From positions 1,550,001 through 1,614,000 of the forward strand of contig JAJTTP010000009.1 in the NCBI GenBank assembly GCA_023313575.1: 64,000 bases of DNA. Reading direction: 5' to 3'. The DNA comes from Eutypella sp. D-1. Lineage: Eukaryota > Ascomycota > Sordariomycetes > Xylariales > Diatrypaceae. The notes under the pieces were generated by a model, which saw nothing but the letters and a program-made list of their open reading frames with translations, was not told the DNA's origin and did no database searches. This document shows positions 11,726 to 23,700 of this stretch, piece after piece. How positions within the stretch are numbered: position 1 is the first letter of the stretch; each line of letters opens with the position of its first letter. A program made the translations under genes and the position numbers.

Positions 11726-13977
11726 CCCTTCATAGAGTGAGAAAGGAAAGAACAAGAAGAAGGAGAATCGATCGACTATGTTCTATCCCCCTCCACGCAG
11801 GGGGCCACGACATGGCTTACTGTCATCAATATGCAGCACGCAAGCACGCAAGCACACAACAACGGCAGAGCGAACGTACATGATTAGCCGGGAGGGCAGA
11901 ATATTGTGAAATGTCCTCCCGGTTTCGAAGTATCGCAATAGGGGGGGGGGTTCGGCCGGCCGGAGACCGCACGGAACTCCGCGAGGTAGCGGGCGCAGAG
12001 GAAAGGAAAAAGGGGGGCCGGGGGGCAGTTGGGGGTGGTGGCTCCTCGAAAGTTTACCCCCGGGATCGAGGAAGAGGCGTTTTTTAGGTAGAGAAAAGAT
12101 GCCCCCCCCCCCCCCAACTTCCCTCTCTTCCCTCACCCTCAAAATATGCAGCGGTGAAATTGCGCCGATTTTCTGCGCCGATTTTGTGCCGTCCACGCTC
12201 GAAAACTTCCCGTGATCTACTGCTACTGACTGGCTGGGCCTGCTTGCGATGATGATGTCCCAGTTGTCCTGACTCTGCGCATGTCGTGCTCTTTACATAG
12301 TAACCCCCCCCGCCTCGGAATGAATTCCTCTTTCCTTTAATGCTGAATCTATCACATGCATCCGTTGCCCGTGCGCGGCGAGGCGGGGGCCTCGTCCGAG
12401 CCACTTCCACCAGAGACCTGAGAAAGAGCGAGGGGAAAGACAGGACTAGTCCGGGGTCCGCGAGCGCCCGCTCGAATATCAATATCTAGTGTTGCTGTTA
12501 TTTACGTATAAGTGTATCACTATGATAGGGGTCTGTGTGAGGCTTGGACATTCCCTTTAGAGGCCCGATATAGATAGATACCACCACATCCTATCTAGAC
12601 CCTCTTAGGAGCGCGCTATACAATTGCTATTAGACTTGACTTGATGGTGGAGGTATGTAAACTGGGTGATCTGACAGAGGCAGTCCGTGCGTGTTCCCTC
12701 GCAGTGGGTTGCAGTAATGTATAAAGGAGCCAGTTGTGGCCTCTCTGGTTTCGGCCATGCCACAGGAGCATTAGAGGTAGACGAGCAAACCCATCGGATC
12801 CGGACTCCGTGCAGGCATCCGCACGACACATATCGACACCCCCCCCCCAAAAAAAATGAGAATTTTGCTCTTCCTCTGTCGGGGACATCGGGGTTAATTT
12901 ATGTAGTAATAGAGTAGAGTGAGCAAGCTGCTTCGTTTCTATTAGACACCTCCTTCCTCCTAGTCCGCGTAGCACAGACAGGTGAATTATGGACGGGTCC
13001 TCTTTTGCCGCCCGATAAGCGGCCGTGAACCCGCCCGGACGCAGCCGTTCCCCGTCGTTACTTCTTGCTGGACTACCGGTACATACATACGACGGCATCC
13101 GTGGAGGCACCACCAACCTGTCAGCCGCAGCACTACGCGGCGCCCATCTTAGTTCCCGCCCTGCCTACCTAACACTAGATGCAGGCTTGCTCCGTGTTAT
13201 CATCACGCGACTCAACCCCTCCAGGCTGATCACGTTCTTGTTCCAACCAACCAGTAAACAAGTAACTCAGAGGCCCGAGGGTAGGTAGGTGTCGACGCCA
13301 ACACACACAAGATCCTCTATGTAGGCTACATAATTAACTACACACAGCACTGCCGGATCCGTATGTAAAGGTCGAATATCTGTGTCAGGGGCCAACTATT
13401 CAAATGTCAGGCGAGAGAGTATACTGTTAATTTTCTACGTGTGTATCCGTATGTAGTAAGATCTTGCTCGAGCCCCCTGCCCTGCCCCCCCTCCCAATCT
13501 CTCGAATCGGATTTCAGACGCCCTCCCGTCATCGCCGCCGTTCATCTGATAAGAATTTACGGGTAACTGTTTGTTATCAGACACCCAGCAGCGTTCTTTT
13601 TTCTTTCTTTTTCTTCTTAGGTGTTTTTCCCCCGAGGGAATAGGTTCGGTTTACTACTGTACGTTTTCGCGCACCCCAATCAATCAGCCTTGCCAACCTC
13701 GGGTGGTGCTCGACCCGGTCCTTAACGCAAGCCTGCTAAGTTTCACCTTGCGGCTATAGGAGATGTCTTATAGTCGATAGAACAAGAATGTCGTGCATAC
13801 ATACATATACTACTACTACTATGTACGTGGATAGATTAGATATGTAGATACACTAACTAACTACTCCGGACTCGTGCCACACTAATCAAGTATATATTTA
13901 TGCATTATACTACATAGCAGGACTTTTGAGATATAACCTAACATCGACGATTAATGTGGAAAGAGCGTAGAGCAAGG

Positions 13978-14010
13978 AAAAGCCGAGGCAACGCTGCCTC
14001 GACGGCTTTT
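13978..14010. repeat. Short hairpin-forming inverted repeat
   Basis: CGAGGCA and TGCCTCG flank a four-base loop. The outer AAAAGC and GCTTTT arms pair across a small bulge, and the hairpin ends in a T run. It resembles a bacterial terminator in shape, but no adjacent gene gives it a role in this fungal spacer. Confidence 0.6.
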
Positions 14011-16336
14011 CGTTCTACTGCTTCCCATCTAAGCTTCCGGCCCCCTTCAAAGGGATGCAGGAGAGCGATGGTAACACGCATCCCGGCTCTGACTCCGAGA
14101 AACGTATCATCTGCAAGCCGTATGTCAGGTCACAATCCTGAAGTTGACAGGAGCGCCTGGAGGTGGCATGCACATGCACAGTCGCAATGATGGCAGTGGG
14201 GGTTTGGTTTGTGGGTGGCATGCTGCGATGCAACCCTATATCGATCGTCCCAGCTATGCTCGACCTACCTAACCTATGCACATACCCGAACCGGACCGCA
14301 CTGCCCGGTACCGCACTGGTCATTATCTGGACGCAGGTTTGCCATCTATAGGTATACTCTAAGTATCGAAGTCGTGCCTTGGGAATTACATACATACTTC
14401 ATATATATATATGGAGTAGTAGGTTGTACGTGTATATTCGGCGGATGAGAAATTCCGCCCATTAGTTATGCAGATTGTTAAAAAGTTCGTGGATCGGATA
14501 CCGAATCCTAAACTGTCCAAGGCCGGTGGCCCTGATACGTTTCGTGTTGGATGCCGATCCGAAGATCTGGGAAACCTAAACTCACTACACTACACTACAT
14601 AATAATAATCACGAGCCCCATAAAGTCCATAGTAGTTACTCATCTCTTTGCATCTGCCGGCTTGACATGACCGATGATGATGATGCATATGCCATCACGC
14701 GGTATATGCCAGAATTAACAAGCTTTCCAAGGGGAGAATTAATTAACCCAAGCGCTAGGAAGGTTTTCAGGTTGTCCCCATTGCTTTCCTATAAGTACCT
14801 AATCAAACATCGAATCATCCGCGTCGTGGGGAGGGGGAGATGGGGGAGATTATCGATAATAAGTTAATTGAGGGTGCTGCAGGAGACACGCGGGGGGGAC
14901 CGGCTTAGATCCGTTCCCCTCTCTGGGCCCGAGTGCCGTTCGTTCGTTCGTTGACAGAACAAGGTCGGCCCAGCCTTTCTTTCCATCGTGACCATAACTG
15001 CAGCTTCGGAGGGGGCGCATACTAACTACATAGTGTGTATGGACTTGTCGTGTTGTATCTTGTCAATTGCCTTTGTTTCATTCGTACGTGGTGTACTGTG
15101 TGTGCTGTCATACATACTCATAAAGCACACCCCACCCTCCCCCCTTGTCGTGCATTTCGTTGCTAGTGTTTCTGATCGAGGATCACACAGACCCCGGACG
15201 GTTCCTGTCAGCTCTACGGAGAAATACGTCGGGGGCGGTCAGCAGTCACATAACCAGGGTTATTGTTGTCTAGCGTCCGGTTGTCAATTCCTGAATCCTG
15301 GTAGGAAATCCAGGACCGTGTTGTTGTTGTTGTTGTTCAGTTGTGTGCCTGGGTGTGTATGTGCCTGGGTGTGTGCAGCAGCAGCCTCAAAAGATCCCCG
15401 GTACTCGTACCCTGGTTTTAATCCCGCCAAGCCGACAAGGATTCCTATATAGGGAAGAACCAGGGGGGTCGGTCCCCTCCCCTTGGCCCCCCTTAACTAC
15501 CTAAGTATTCGGGAGCTCGGCCAGCGTGAACTAGCTCCGCCCCAAAATGTGCTCCTGCTCCCCTCTCCCCTCCCCAATCCGGAGCTTTCCCTTGCTCGGC
15601 GCGCAGGCTGCGCATGAAAAGGGACGACGATGAAGCGGGTCCAGGGTAGCCCGTTTTGGAGATTTCAAAAAGACAGGACGAGATGAGGCTCCTTTTCATC
15701 AATGAGATAAACCAGTTTAGCGGCATGGCATTCCCAGGCAGGCCTCATCACCCCCTGGGCCCCAGTTCTTCCTCCCCCCTCCGCAGAATGGGCCCGGTCG
15801 ATTGGACTGGACTGGGCTGGGTTGGGCTGTCAAAGAACCGTGGTCATACCGCAAGGTAAGGCCGGTCTTGAAAGCCGACGGTTCTCGAGTCTCGTACGTA
15901 CACACGCACACACACTGCGTAAACCCATCCCGTACATCTTCAGTTCTTCCGTTTTTCATTGGTAGCGGTCAACCCATTCGTTTTGTTTCTTCATTCGCTT
16001 CCAAGAAAAAAGTCAGTGTTTGATACCCATAATTCTTCTCTTCTTCGCTCACGCCCTTGTTCTTTTTTGGTGTGGTTTTTTTAAATCTTTTTTTATCTTT
16101 CATTACGCTCATTTTGTGACCGACCCGTTCATCCAGCGATTTTTAGACGTTCCGTTCTTCATACTTTCCATTCTTGCTCGGTTGATCTTCCCGGGCCTTG
16201 AGGGTATTTTTGGATTCGGAACCTGTCCTGGGGACAAGGGGGATCGATCATTGATTTATTACTTTCTTCTTTTTTCAATCCTTTCTTTTTCTCTTCTTAC
16301 ATTCCTTTCCCCCCCGCGTAGTATGGAATACGGACG

Positions 16337-18862
16337 ATGCTAAAGAGCTGGCTCTTGTCTTGTTCCCTACTTATCGCGCGGGCGACGATTAAAGTTTGGG
16401 CTTACGGCGATCATGATGATACGGTAGCGGCAGCGGCGGCGGCAGCGGAGGAGGAACTGGCGGCGCCGATATGGAAGAGAGTCGAGGTGGTGGCCGGCGT
16501 GGAAACAGGAGATTTGGGAGTAAGAGAACCGGAAGTAGTGCTGGAGGCAGTGCCGGAACCCGACAACGCGCCATACACCGCCCAAGATAGCGGCCCACGG
16601 GAGAGGGCGGCCCCCACCATGGCGATGCCCCGACCGACGGCGGCGCCATCGGGGTGTGCTCTTCAGAGGCGCCAGGACGATGGACAGCTCGAGGCACTTA
16701 CGTCGCAGCTGCAGTCGCTATCGGAGTCGGCGACACAGGCGCTGTCGTCGGTATCGTCGAGCGCGTCGTCGGCGATGAGCTCAATGACGCAGGTGACGCA
16801 GTCGGTGCGGCAGTCGGCGGACCAGGCGGTGCAGTCGGCGAACCAGGCAGCGGACGAGGCGAACCGGCGCGCCGACGAGTCCGGCCGCGACATCGACCGC
16901 TCCCTCTCCAGCATGAGCAGCCGCATGTCCTCCGAGCGCCAGAGCCTCGAGAGCGCCGCCACCCGCTCCGTCAGCGAGGCTTGGGCCCAAGCCAGCGCCA
17001 GCGCTGCCGAGAGGATGGGCGAGGCTGCCAGCGTCATCGAGTCGCTGCGCGCCGAGGCCAGCGCCGCGGGGCTTCCCAGCTCAGACGGCAACGGCGGCGG
17101 CGGTGGTGATGGATCAGGAGGCGGCATCTCCGGAGCCACTGTCGCCATCATCGTCGTCGCATGTGTGATCGGCAGCGCGGCCATAACAACCACCGTACTG
17201 TGCCTTATTATGCGACACAGACGCAAAAACGGGCGGGGCGGCAGCAGCAGCAGCGGGAGCAGCAGGGGCCGCCAGTCGCCGGAGGCGGGACAGGGGGGCA
17301 TCGCCACGGACGAGAAGGCGATCGCAGTCCGCGGGGCGTCGCCGGCCGTCGTCGGTAGCGGCACCACGCAGAGCCCGCGCAGCCCGCGGTTCACGCCCTG
17401 GGGCGGAGGCACCTACCCTATGGACAGGATGAAGCTGCCGGCCATCAGCGCGCTGATGAGCGGCTCGCGGAGGGCGTCGGCGGACTCGCGCAACGGCATC
17501 GGTGTCGCCACCACCAGCTACGATCCCCAGGCGCAGGATGGCGGGATGGCACGGGCGCTGTCGGCGACGCCGCAACAACAACAGCAGCAACAGCAACAGC
17601 AACAGCAACAGGACCAGCAGCAGACCAACGGCTTCAGGCTCCAAAAGCCGGATACCATTGAACGGGCCATGAGCGTGCGGCTGATCAGGGTGGGCAGCGA
17701 CAAGAGCAGCAACAGCAGCAACAGGAGCGAGAGGGGTAGGGCGAGAAGCCGACAGGCACAGGACCGCCAGCAGCAGCGTGACGATGGCGACGGCGATACC
17801 GACAAGCGCCGCCAGCCCCGCGAGCCCGTACCCGCCGTCCCGACGGATCTCCCATCGTCATCCGAACCATCCACCCCCGTGGACGGCGCAACGATAACGA
17901 CGACGATGACATCGAACCCGGGCGCGAGTCCCCCGGACTCCCTGCCGCGGACGGCATACACGCAGCAGACGCGGTCGAGCGTGAACTCGGACCGGACGTC
18001 GCGGACGGGGTCAGAGCCCAGCCGGGACTCGGGGCCACCGCGGGGGCGGCCGGTCGGGCGCAGCGCCACGGGCAGCACGAGCGCCAGCAACAACAGTAGC
18101 GGCGGAGCGAACCGGTTCCGATTCCGCGACTCCACCGAGGACGAGTCCGAGATCCTGCCGCCCGGCGCCGCGACCCCCAATACCTTCGGCCCGCCGTCGC
18201 GCCGCGGCACCGGCGGCCGCCGGAACACGGGGTCCTCGCTCGCGACCACGGCCGCGGGCGGCGGCCACCGCAATAGCCTCAGCACGATCCTGTCGCCGCG
18301 GACGGGAACCTCCGACCATGACGATGACAACCACAACCACGGCAGTAACGGCGATCACGGTGCGCCCCGTGAGGGCGGCGAAGGCATCGACGGCGTGCTC
18401 ACAGCAGAAGACCTGACCCCGCCTCCACCGCTGCCGCCGCCGATCCCCGCGCAATCGCCAAAGCGCGCGGCGCTCGGTAGTCGGGGGCGCAGTCGGAGCG
18501 GAAGCAACAGCGGGGCGGGAGGCGGAGGAGGAGGCGGGGCGACGTTCGCGGCGTTCCCGAAGGTACGGCAGCAACCGCCGCCACGACTGAATCTGGGACC
18601 GCCCCTCACGCCGCCGTCGGCGACGGTCGCGAAACCGGCCGACGCCCCCCCTGCTTCCACCACTACGACGACGCCGCCCCTCACGCCTGGCAGCGCGCTC
18701 GCCGAGCGCATTCGCGCCGAGGCGGAGCGCAGGGGCCGCGAGATGGTGGATGCCGTGCGCCTGGGCGGCGAGGGCGCCATGAACAACAACACCATCAGCC
18801 CGGGATCATCGAACGGTCGGTCGCCGAACTGGCCCTTCAGTAACGTTAGGAAGGACCTCTGA
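16337..18862 (+). CDS. Single-pass membrane protein with disordered polyQ tail
   Basis: One uninterrupted frame of 841 residues, GC-rich throughout. The N-terminus (MLKSWLLSCSLLIARATIKVWA) looks like a signal peptide. Residues about 115-245 are Ser/Ala-rich with regular Gln/Glu/Asp spacing and read as a helical, possibly coiled-coil ectodomain. A Gly-rich linker leads to a transmembrane helix at about 262-287 (ATVAIIVVACVIGSAAITTT), followed by the basic stop-transfer RHRRKNGR. The remaining 550 residues are low complexity: Ser/Arg-rich, a polyQ block at about 412-428, and Pro-rich stretches. The topology resembles fungal wall-stress or mucin-like sensors, but there is no WSC domain or cysteine pattern. 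I do not recognise a family. The exact start is uncertain; later ATGs exist at about residue 94. Confidence 0.75.
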   Translation: MLKSWLLSCSLLIARATIKVWAYGDHDDTVAAAAAAAEEELAAPIWKRVEVVAGVETGDLGVREPEVVLEAVPEPDNAPYTAQDSGPRERAAPTMAMPRPTAAPSGCALQRRQDDGQLEALTSQLQSLSESATQALSSVSSSASSAMSSMTQVTQSVRQSADQAVQSANQAADEANRRADESGRDIDRSLSSMSSRMSSERQSLESAATRSVSEAWAQASASAAERMGEAASVIESLRAEASAAGLPSSDGNGGGGGDGSGGGISGATVAIIVVACVIGSAAITTTVLCLIMRHRRKNGRGGSSSSGSSRGRQSPEAGQGGIATDEKAIAVRGASPAVVGSGTTQSPRSPRFTPWGGGTYPMDRMKLPAISALMSGSRRASADSRNGIGVATTSYDPQAQDGGMARALSATPQQQQQQQQQQQQQDQQQTNGFRLQKPDTIERAMSVRLIRVGSDKSSNSSNRSERGRARSRQAQDRQQQRDDGDGDTDKRRQPREPVPAVPTDLPSSSEPSTPVDGATITTTMTSNPGASPPDSLPRTAYTQQTRSSVNSDRTSRTGSEPSRDSGPPRGRPVGRSATGSTSASNNSSGGANRFRFRDSTEDESEILPPGAATPNTFGPPSRRGTGGRRNTGSSLATTAAGGGHRNSLSTILSPRTGTSDHDDDNHNHGSNGDHGAPREGGEGIDGVLTAEDLTPPPPLPPPIPAQSPKRAALGSRGRSRSGSNSGAGGGGGGGATFAAFPKVRQQPPPRLNLGPPLTPPSATVAKPADAPPASTTTTTPPLTPGSALAERIRAEAERRGREMVDAVRLGGEGAMNNNTISPGSSNGRSPNWPFSNVRKDL
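17570..17624 (+). repeat. CAA/CAG glutamine-encoding repeat
   Basis: A run of CAA and CAG codons encodes Gln residues, interrupted once by Asp, in the cytosolic tail of the membrane protein. Mixed CAA/CAG use suggests it is tolerated as protein sequence rather than being a recent pure-repeat expansion. Confidence 0.9.
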
Positions 18863-20112
18863 TAGAGCGTAGTGGGCAGGGAAACTCTTTTTTTTTCTTG
18901 GCGTGGCCGTTTTCAGGGCCAGATTTCACGGTGGTCTTGGGGACGCCTGAATGTTGACGGCGCATGGACGAGTTAAGGGGGGGAAGAGGGGAAGGAAGGG
19001 ATTAATACCACTTTTAATCTAGTCCCGAAGATTCTGTACCTCATGTCGGGACCCTTACGAAGAAGGATGTAATGTAGACCAGAGCCCGGCCCCATCCTAT
19101 TACAAAGAATCCCCCCTTCACAGCCTACGGCATAATGTATCTTTGTAGTAGTTGCTCTCGGTTGGCCCATGGGGGAGGGAAGAAGAGCCTGCCTAGCAAA
19201 GCCACTGCGGATCGAGCACAAATAATACACAGCGATGGCTCCGTCAGTCCATGTATACCACCAAATTTGGTCTCGCTCGTTCTTAGTGAAGCTTTGTTAC
19301 AGTCGATGTTGCACATAGATGCATGCAAATTTGGGAGGTTTCTATGCACCCCCCCTCTTGTTTATTCAATTAATCTTACGCAAAATTCTAAAGGCCTTGT
19401 TGTTGTCTCTTTTACGTCAACTACTGGTCGGCACGGGGAGAGTGGGTGTTACTCGGGCACTTGTGAATAGTTTCCCGCTCTATCTATGAGTTAAAGCTGC
19501 GGCCAGAACCCGGCAGCAGTGGTGGTGGCTACTGCCTGATTACGGGAGGTTCTCTATCCATATGCTGCTGCATCATCATCACCCGGACAGCAACCGCTCA
19601 TCGTCGATATGCAAACCACTCTTTTCTTTTTCGTGTCCCTCTAATGACCTTTTTTGTGGCTTGGTTGGGGGGGGGGGGGGGGGGGTTGCTGTTTAGTCAA
19701 AAGACGTCTATGGTGGCTTCCTCAAAACGCCGAGATGTATGCAACTATGCCTGGTTCCTGATATCGCCGTGGCAAGGAGGGAGAAGAAAAGAATCAAGGT
19801 ATTGTCAGGGTATTAGGGCGTGACTTCACCCCCCTCTCCTGGCTCGAGGAAGTCGTTCCCGTCCGTAGATGAAAGGAAAAAGTGAAGGGGAAAAAAGCCA
19901 CGTCCGAATCCGCAGGCCGGAGAACCCTGTGGCCTTGGCTAGTACAAGAGACGCCCTAACACCGGATTCCAGTCTATGCAGTTGTTGCAACCCGGAGGTC
20001 GTTATCTCCTGTGAATAAGCAAGAAATGTCTACCACCCCATAGCGAGGATGACTGTTCGGACATTCGAGTCGCGCAAAAGCCGGCATCAGTCGAAGGAAG
20101 CCCCTAAAAAGA
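18863..20112. other. Spacer between convergent membrane-protein and Nudix genes
   Basis: This is the 3' flank of two convergent genes. The only conspicuous item is an uninterrupted run of 19 G at 19667-19685. A 111-codon frame at 19135 has no family features and is not called. Confidence 0.6.
19667..19685. repeat. Run of 19 G
   Basis: An uninterrupted homopolymer of guanines in the spacer between convergent genes. It may be slightly mis-sized by sequencing. Similar runs of 9-17 G or C recur in spacers across the window. Confidence 0.9.
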
Positions 20113-20724
20113 TTAGGACCTCGTTATCGTAGATCGATCAAGGGCCTCCAGGAGTTCAGGCCGGGCGGCGAGTTCCTCCTTGGCCTGGGTGTAGGTGAAC
20201 CATCGTCGTTCCCGCTTGTCCTTTTCGGGCCATTCGGTCTCTTCAGACAGCACGGTGGCCTGGAAGAAGCGGAACAGTGACTTTGGGGAATCTTTGGATA
20301 CCTTTTTTGGCGGGCGCAAGTCGTTGATGTCCTGGAGGTCATAATCGATCCTGACAGTTATGCCGGCCTCTTCCCAGGCTTCGCGTTGCGCAGCTTCCGA
20401 GCACTCCTCGTCGGATTCCCAACCGCCTTTGGGAAGGACCCAGCCTTTTCTCCGGGTCGACTGAATCAGCAGGACATAGTTCTTATCCTCCGTAAGGGGC
20501 ACCACTCCGGCCACCAATCGTTCACCCTTCGAGTTGTAGCCTGCGCGAAAAAGGGTCAGTTGGTCAGTCGACCAGGCGAAGATGTGGAAAAAAACGCCGC
20601 GCCTCGTGACTTTAGAGGGGATGGGGATACATTGACTGTGCAGGATGGACCTGGCAGCTCACTCACGTTGTTTCGTCCTGCCCGTGCGAGACTCCATAGT
20701 GCGATTATTAGACCCAGACGCCAT
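20113..20724 (-). CDS. Nudix hydrolase, diphosphoinositol polyphosphate phosphatase type
   Basis: Minus-strand exons 20724-20667 and 20540-20113 give 161 residues. The Nudix box is complete, with Gly, then Glu after five residues, then the REAWEEAGI end, preceded by GWVLPKGGWE. This pattern and size match fungal Aps1/Ddp1-like enzymes, which hydrolyse diphosphoinositol polyphosphates, diadenosine polyphosphates and polyphosphate in the cytosol and nucleus. The start ATG lies in a short first exon (MASGSNNRTMESRTGRTKQR); the 126-nt intron has a GTGAGT donor and GCAG acceptor. The family is certain; the substrate is inferred from similarity. The start of the conserved core (LVAGVVPLTEDK) is exactly where Ddp1-type enzymes begin their fold. 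Confidence 0.9.
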
Positions 20725-23700
20725 CTTGAAGAATCGACACCGGTGTAGATAGGGGAAATGTAAGAGACAAGAGACAGATAGTAAGGCTGGCGCAAAGAGT
20801 GTGACAAGGCGGACAAGGCAGGAAGGAAGGCAGGCAGGCAGGCAGGTAGACGGGTCTCGGCTCAGTAGAATGTGTGTATTGATGAGATAGGCCGCTTCCA
20901 GCCAGGTGACACTGGGACAGTAATGTCTACCGGCGACTATTCAGCTGCATGATTATGAGTTGTTGTGGTTGAAGAGTTTACGAAATCGCAAAGTGAAATG
21001 GAGGGAGGGTGACGTGGTAAGTGGCCACGCGATTGGCGCCAAAGTGTGAAAAGCGATAAGTCGAAGATCCCTCTTTTTTTTTTCTGCTCTTCAATATTTT
21101 TTTCCGGTGGAAAAAATTTAGAGCTTGACCATTGAGCTTTTTGTCGAATCAGTCTGGGCAATTCGGTTTCTGCGCAAAAAAAAAGTGGTTGGTTGGTTGT
21201 GAAGAAGAAGAAGGGGGTTGATGGTTGATAATTGATGATTGATGGGCGGTATCGGTATTGTTGAGCCTAAGCCTTGTGCACCTTCATGAAATTCCACAAC
21301 CGCACGCACAGACGAAACTATTTAGCTTGGTCGTCTTAGTCGTCTTAGTCGTCTTTTTTTATATGTTAATCTCTGCCGGGGTCCAGGTTCTCTCTTTCTT
21401 CTTTTTCTCTTCTTTTCCTTCCACTATCACCTTCGTGGAACCGCACAGGGTGGGATTGTGTTGATGGATGGAATGCGCAATTGTAACGCAATCCACCGGA
21501 GACTGCAACCGTAAACTTTCGTTCTAGGATATGGTTGGTACACAATGTCAAGTCGGTAATTGAGGCAGGCCAACAGAAGTTTCAGCTGCTCACGATGTTT
21601 GTGCTGTTGTGGGCCAGAAGGGGGGTTGAGGGGCAGGGGGGAACCGGGAGACCAGGATACAGCAAGTTCCGTAAAGTCCGTGTCCACTACGTGTAGACCT
21701 GTCCAGCCTGTCTAACCTGTGTAAAAGGAGGGGGACAAAGAAGAAGAACTGTGGAAGGGGGTATATAGTAGGGGGGGAAAGAGTTGAGGTAGCAGTAAAC
21801 CTGGAAGGAGAAAGCCCGGGAGAAGGATTGGATTGGGGTTTTTTGAGATAATAGATAATGGATAATGAATGGGTTTATCACAACAGAAAAAAAAAAGAGA
21901 AAAAAAAAAGCCCCCCCCAAAAGACGAAGGAGGATGGCAAGGACTTTATGGGCTAATTAAGTACTTAAAGTAAAATAAGTATTGTTCTAATTTGGATTCG
22001 TTTGGGTTCGTTCGGAATTGGTTCTCGTAAGTGCAAATGCAAAGTGTATATATAAGATGGATACCTATACCTATCAAGTAGTAGGTAGTGGTAATTGGAA
22101 AAATGCTACCTGCTAGACAGTGGAAGGAATACCTCTCTAGGTACCTCAGGGAGGTAGTCTTTCAGGTCTACTTATGTACCTAGGTACATACCTACCTAGA
22201 TGTAGGTAAGCATGGGATCATGGGATTAAATAAAGAGATACACCCGACCTTGTTCGGTAGCGACAATAGCGATGATAGTACTTCTAAGGTTAGAGCGTAG
22301 GAGCTCTGGCTGACGAGCCGTTGCATTGTCTCGTGCCATATTATTGTGAAGTGGAGGGGTAGATAAAATGGAAATGAAAGTTGGCTTACATATAGCAAGC
22401 TTTAGGCTTTAGCGCCTATTCACTTCAAGGCCTTTTTTAAGAAATAGGTAGGTAGTGAGGCGCCAGCCGCGCCTCAGTTATGTCCGGGCATCAAGTCTAG
22501 GTCGGTCGGCTTCGGGATGAACCTCCTTCCCAGGTTGACCTTGTATGTAGCATCAGTATGGCCCTGTACTACCCGTTGTACTATTACTTGCATCTGCGGC
22601 TACACATGCTAGTAAAATGTAGTAGTGGTACAAACGTAGAAGAGCAAAAGGGAGTGCAATGTTGTACCCAGGCAAGCCGGGCAGGTCTCGTGCCTACCTA
22701 GGTATACCGCATACGCCAGATATCGGGACCTATGTAGTACGCACCGATGGGCGCCCTGTACCTACCTAACATATTTCAAGGTTCAGTACATACATGCCAA
22801 GGCAGGTAAGTAGGTCTATATGTATGCTATAGGGTACTTCTAAGCAGAAGAAAACCTTGGAACATTCTGACAGAAGTGTAGGTAGGATGAGCCTCCAGTA
22901 TACCAAGTCTATTTCGGGAAGTCTCGGTAGCGACCCCTGAAAGGTTTAGGTAGGGTTAATCTCTATGTGCTATCGAACCTTGTTGAAAGTTACAGCCTGG
23001 CTAGCTATATATAACTTATCGGGGTATGTACTATAGATACATCCAGCGGGCATAACCAGATAGACCGTGAGAAAATTTCTCGAAAAACTAGAAAGATTCT
23101 CGCCATCCTATTTGCTATCAGTACTGATTTGCTATATTTTTCTTTGCGGCGGGCATGCACACTGATGCAGTCCAAGTCTTTTTTTGCCCCACTACGACCT
23201 TGACACTGCAAGTAACACGGACCCCTGGCAATTTACATCCATAGAGAACCAACTTTTAGGGGGGGCCTGGGGGCCAAAGGCTACGGTATTCTTCGGGCAG
23301 CCGAAAAAGAGCTTTCCGATCGGATACCTAGGTCTGTCATAACTGACTTACCTAGGTACCTAATTGTATGCAGGTAGTGGCCTGTTACACACAACCATCT
23401 GCATAGAATACTACAGTACTACATAGTATACGATCAATTAAGCCTGTCATGAATGTTAGCTAAATATAAGCCTGGTAGGTTCTTTTAAGTTCACCTAACG
23501 CCGGGTAGTTTTAAGTATACGATAACTTAATATGTACGCAGCAAATGATGTTGGCTGGAATTTCAAAAACGCAAGTTAGCCTTGGAGAGCCTACTTACTG
23601 TGCGTGCGTGTATGTAGCATAACCCCTGACAACCTTACCTACTAGACCTGCGAGATCCAGCACATACTTGCTTACCTAGTACCTAGAGGTATGGACCCTG

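Larger units (their letters stand above)
11506..16336. other. 4.8-kb spacer without supported genes
   Basis: After the purine tract the region contains G/C homopolymer runs (11941-11950, 12102-12115, 12840-12848), a CA repeat near 15900, and many TAGGTA-like repeats. Open frames up to 166 codons occur on both strands, overlap one another and show no domain, signal or codon pattern. The stretch 16020-16330 is strongly pyrimidine-rich, as expected for the leader of the membrane protein gene that follows. Confidence 0.5.

Noticed and set aside
11548..11883. Open frame encoding RKEEEEE repeats after lsm1
   Set aside because: It is the translation of the purine tract; the remainder has no protein features.
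13978..14010. Bacterial-type terminator hairpin
   Set aside because: The window is a fungal nuclear sequence and no gene ends there; the hairpin is recorded only as an inverted repeat.
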